Source: KBS-96 sp963722585 (GTDB taxonomy: Bacteria; Acidobacteriota; Terriglobia; Bryobacterales; Bryobacteraceae). From it: a stretch of 64,000 bases of DNA. Location: NCBI GenBank assembly GCA_963722585.1, contig CAVRNU010000019.1, positions 1-64,000 on the forward strand. Direction: 5' to 3'. The notes under the pieces were generated by a model that was not told the DNA's origin, ran no database searches, and saw only the letters and a list, made by a program, of their open reading frames with translations. Of the stretch, positions 61,927 to 64,000 are shown piece by piece; positions within the stretch are counted from its first letter, which is position 1; every line of letters starts with the position of its first letter. The position numbers were made by a program, and so were the translations under genes.

Positions 61927-63191
61927 GTCCCCGGAACAAGCTGAAATGTATGGGCCCTCGGCTGAGCAGCTTCGCGCTGCTTTTGAACGATTTCGCTTTC
62001 GAGCGAATCGAGCGTATCCATCGCCGGCTTGGCTTCGGGCAAAGCGTATTTAGCCAAGGGGACCTGAATGTTCCGCCACCGGTCGTTGTGAATCGTTGCA
62101 TGTGCAACCGTGAGTTCGTAGACCTCATTCGCCTGTTGCGCCATGGGCGTATTCAGGACGGCAAGGTTGACGCCGTTTGCCAGATCCGCACTGCTGAACG
62201 ATCCCACGGTCGTGCTGTCTATCTGGAGAGCATAATTCCCGGGCTTAAGACCGGTGACGCGAAGCGGCTCCTCGTTCAGAGCCTCCGTGACATCGGAGCT
62301 GTGTATCGCGAGCGCCATCAATGCCCCATCTCCACCGCCGGTCCACTCCGCAAACGGCAGAGGCAGCGAGCTGTCCTGTTCGGTCCATTGAACGCCGTTG
62401 CCACCCTTAAGATCCGAGACCTGAGCAAAATCCGCAAACTGCAGTTTCGGCACGCTTCCCGAGGCATCAATAGCCACGGAAGAAACAGTCGGCCTTGCGT
62501 TCCACGCCTTCAGAAGCTGCTCGGCCATAATCAAATGTCCGGAGATGGCAGGATGAACCCGATCGGGCAATATCTTTTGCGCATCGGCGGGATTCGCTGA
62601 ATTCGCCTTCTCGAGCATCGCAACCATAGGAGAGTTAAAGTCCGCGACAATAAGGTTCTTTTGCCGGCCGTAATTCGCGATCCATTTACTGAAGCTCAGG
62701 AGCACAGCGTTGTACCCGCCGGGAAACGTGGGCGGCCGTGTAACGTCATCGTATGGTGAGGGCTCAATGAGCGTGATTCGTATGCCCGGATCGGTCTTTT
62801 GAACCGTGTTGACGATGTACTCATAGCCGTTGAAAAACGTGGTGTCATTCCCCGGCGTTTCCGGCTGATACCGTCCATCATTCATTCCCAGCATGATCGT
62901 CATCACTGTCGGCTTGTAGGCGAGTACGTCCCGCTGCAGTCGGAGATCAATAGGCCCACCACCGCCGCCGCTCACTTTATCGCCGCCCCATCCCGAGTGA
63001 AGGAAGGTCGCATCCAACTTCGGATAGCGCGTCAGAACAAACGTTTCCGTGAGAACTGTGTAGAGGCGCTGATCGGTGATGCTGTCGCCATAAAAGACGA
63101 CGCGATCGCCCGGTTTTAAATAAAATGCGTCAGCCCCAAAGACCGCCGTGGCCGAGACAAGCGCGGCCAGGACACACAAACCTCTTCGCAT
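61923..63191 (-). CDS. Secreted SGNH/GDSL-family hydrolase
   Basis: 422 residues. Signal peptide (GLCVLAALVSATAVFGAD). SGNH blocks are clear: block I VVFYGDSITDQ (Ser), block II SGWGGDKV (Gly), block III LGMNDGRY (Asn), block V DRVHPAISGH (His, with the Asp three residues before). The C-terminal 150 residues form an added beta-rich domain. The family deacylates esters, often acetyl groups on polysaccharides. First gene of the two-gene unit with the alpha/beta hydrolase. Confidence 0.87.
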   Translation of the reverse strand: MRRGLCVLAALVSATAVFGADAFYLKPGDRVVFYGDSITDQRLYTVLTETFVLTRYPKLDATFLHSGWGGDKVSGGGGGPIDLRLQRDVLAYKPTVMTIMLGMNDGRYQPETPGNDTTFFNGYEYIVNTVQKTDPGIRITLIEPSPYDDVTRPPTFPGGYNAVLLSFSKWIANYGRQKNLIVADFNSPMVAMLEKANSANPADAQKILPDRVHPAISGHLIMAEQLLKAWNARPTVSSVAIDASGSVPKLQFADFAQVSDLKGGNGVQWTEQDSSLPLPFAEWTGGGDGALMALAIHSSDVTEALNEEPLRVTGLKPGNYALQIDSTTVGSFSSADLANGVNLAVLNTPMAQQANEVYELTVAHATIHNDRWRNIQVPLAKYALPEAKPAMDTLDSLESEIVQKQREAAQPRAHTFQLVPGT

Positions 63192-63339
63192 ATGCGTTTC
63201 AAAATGGGTATTGAACCTTTAGTGTACCGTCCAGGGCACTGCCGGTTGGTGGCGTTGTGCGCGGTTCAAGCAAGCGCCGCCTGCTATCCTGCCCCTCGGC
63301 ATGCTCCAAGCTTGCCTTGGATCGGTAACAGGTCTCGAG

Positions 63340-64000
63340 ATGACGATATCAGCCCAAAAGGTGGAACTGGAGGATATCCAGCCCCTTCGCGCATTGTTTC
63401 TTCAGGAAACCAACTTTCAGATCCGCTATGACGCGTGTCACGAGCGTGGCTGGACTGACTCGTATCTTTTGATGATGGACAATCTTACGGTCGGCTACGG
63501 CTCGATCAAGGGGCGAGAAATTAAAGACCGGGACACGGTATTCGAGTACTTTATCGTGCAGCCGTTCAGAAGGAAGGCGAGCGAAGTGTTCAGAGAGCTG
63601 CTAGCCGTTTCTGAGGCTCAATTCATTGAATGCCAAAGCAACGACCTGCTGCTTTCTTCGATGCTTTACGAATTCTCTCCCTCAGTAAGCGCCGATGTGG
63701 TGTTATTCGAAGATCACGCCGCTACCGAGTACGCTGTTCCAGGCGCGCTCGTTCGCCGCAGACACAGTGACGATCAGATCTTCGAGCACAGAACTGAGCC
63801 GGTTGGGGACTATGTGGTGGAACTGAGTGGAGAGGTCGTCGCAACCGGCGGGTTCTTGCTCCACTACAACAGGCCTTTCGCGGATTTGTACATGGAAGTT
63901 CGGGAGGATTACCGCCGGCGCGGAATCGCGAGCTTTCTGTTGCAAGAGGTAAAGAGGGAATGCTGCCTCGCGGGTAGGGTTCCGGCGGCCCGGTGCAATA
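63340..64000 (+). CDS. Tandem GNAT-family acetyltransferase, cut by window end
   Basis: 220 codons are visible from ATG 63340, with no stop before the edge. A first GNAT-like half (about 30-115) has YGSIKGREIKDRDTVFEYF and VQPFRRKASEVF, where the acetyl-CoA loop looks degenerate. A second half has ELSGEVVATGGFLL and DLYMEVREDYRRRGIASFLL, the normal Q/RxxGxG/A acetyl-CoA site. The two together suggest a two-domain protein. The substrate is unknown. Upstream is a 148-base gap to the divergent SGNH gene. Confidence 0.75.
   Translation, partial: MTISAQKVELEDIQPLRALFLQETNFQIRYDACHERGWTDSYLLMMDNLTVGYGSIKGREIKDRDTVFEYFIVQPFRRKASEVFRELLAVSEAQFIECQSNDLLLSSMLYEFSPSVSADVVLFEDHAATEYAVPGALVRRRHSDDQIFEHRTEPVGDYVVELSGEVVATGGFLLHYNRPFADLYMEVREDYRRRGIASFLLQEVKRECCLAGRVPAARCN

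Noticed and set aside
1..64000. CRISPR array, tRNA, rRNA or insertion sequence
   Set aside because: No spaced direct repeats, cloverleaf-like arms, rRNA-like stretches or transposase motifs were noticed by eye in any gap; a covariance search would be more sensitive.

Overview
This 64 kb window is a bacterial chromosome segment that reads as core genome, with no transposase, integrase, phage, CRISPR, tRNA or rRNA gene seen. The gene content suggests a soil acidobacterium of the Solibacter/Bryobacter kind. The clues are several secreted VCBS/FG-GAP proteins with ASPIC/UnbV tails, DUF885, SET, CHRD and P1 peptidase genes, an ECF sigma / anti-sigma / HEAT module and a moderately high GC content. 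This assignment is inferred from gene content; no rRNA is present to confirm it.

Layout. 0-3 kb: sucC-sucD-ndk (minus strand), with a one-base frameshift in each suc gene, and a DinB-family gene. 3-5.2 kb: trpD and an MDR oxidoreductase. 5.2-7.7 kb: an ECF sigma factor, its zinc-finger anti-sigma factor and a HEAT/TPR exported protein. 8-21 kb: single housekeeping and hydrolase genes, including a DUF885 peptidase, an SDR, ychF, rsmG, an M24 peptidase, a GH27 alpha-galactosidase, cobA, hemB, an acylphosphatase and a GT4 glycosyltransferase. 21.4-24.6 kb: DAHP synthase behind a promoter, an aromatic-rich 25-codon leader ORF and an intrinsic terminator, which together form a textbook attenuator layout; then glycerate kinase and aroK. 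24.8-30 kb: LON-domain, HAD, MFS, P1 peptidase, msrA and aquaporin genes. 30.2-43.3 kb: a respiratory complex I operon in the order nuoA-C-D-E-F-G-H-J-K-L-(M+N). It lacks nuoB and nuoI, and nuoM and nuoN form one open frame. 43.3-45 kb: thiS, a MerR-type regulator, a large palindromic repeat and a CHRD protein. 45.2-55.8 kb: a very tight eight-ORF plus-strand run: NTP transferase, LytS-like kinase, LytTR regulator, three seven-motif beta-propeller/ASPIC proteins (one fused to TPRs), a small ORF and a TPR protein. 55.8-58.7 kb: mdh, a SET-domain gene and fumC. 58.7-64 kb: a second copy of the palindromic repeat, a fatty acid desaturase, a weakly coding stretch, an alpha/beta hydrolase overlapping an SGNH hydrolase, and a GNAT gene cut by the window end.

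How it fits together. Much of the window serves aerobic carbon metabolism: succinyl-CoA synthetase, fumarase, malate dehydrogenase and complex I. Chorismate and tryptophan synthesis are represented by aroF, aroK and trpD. The most distinctive parts are the aromatic attenuator in front of aroF and the two-component / triple beta-propeller operon. Many convergent neighbours overlap at their 3' ends, and hairpin repeats occupy several of the remaining gaps.
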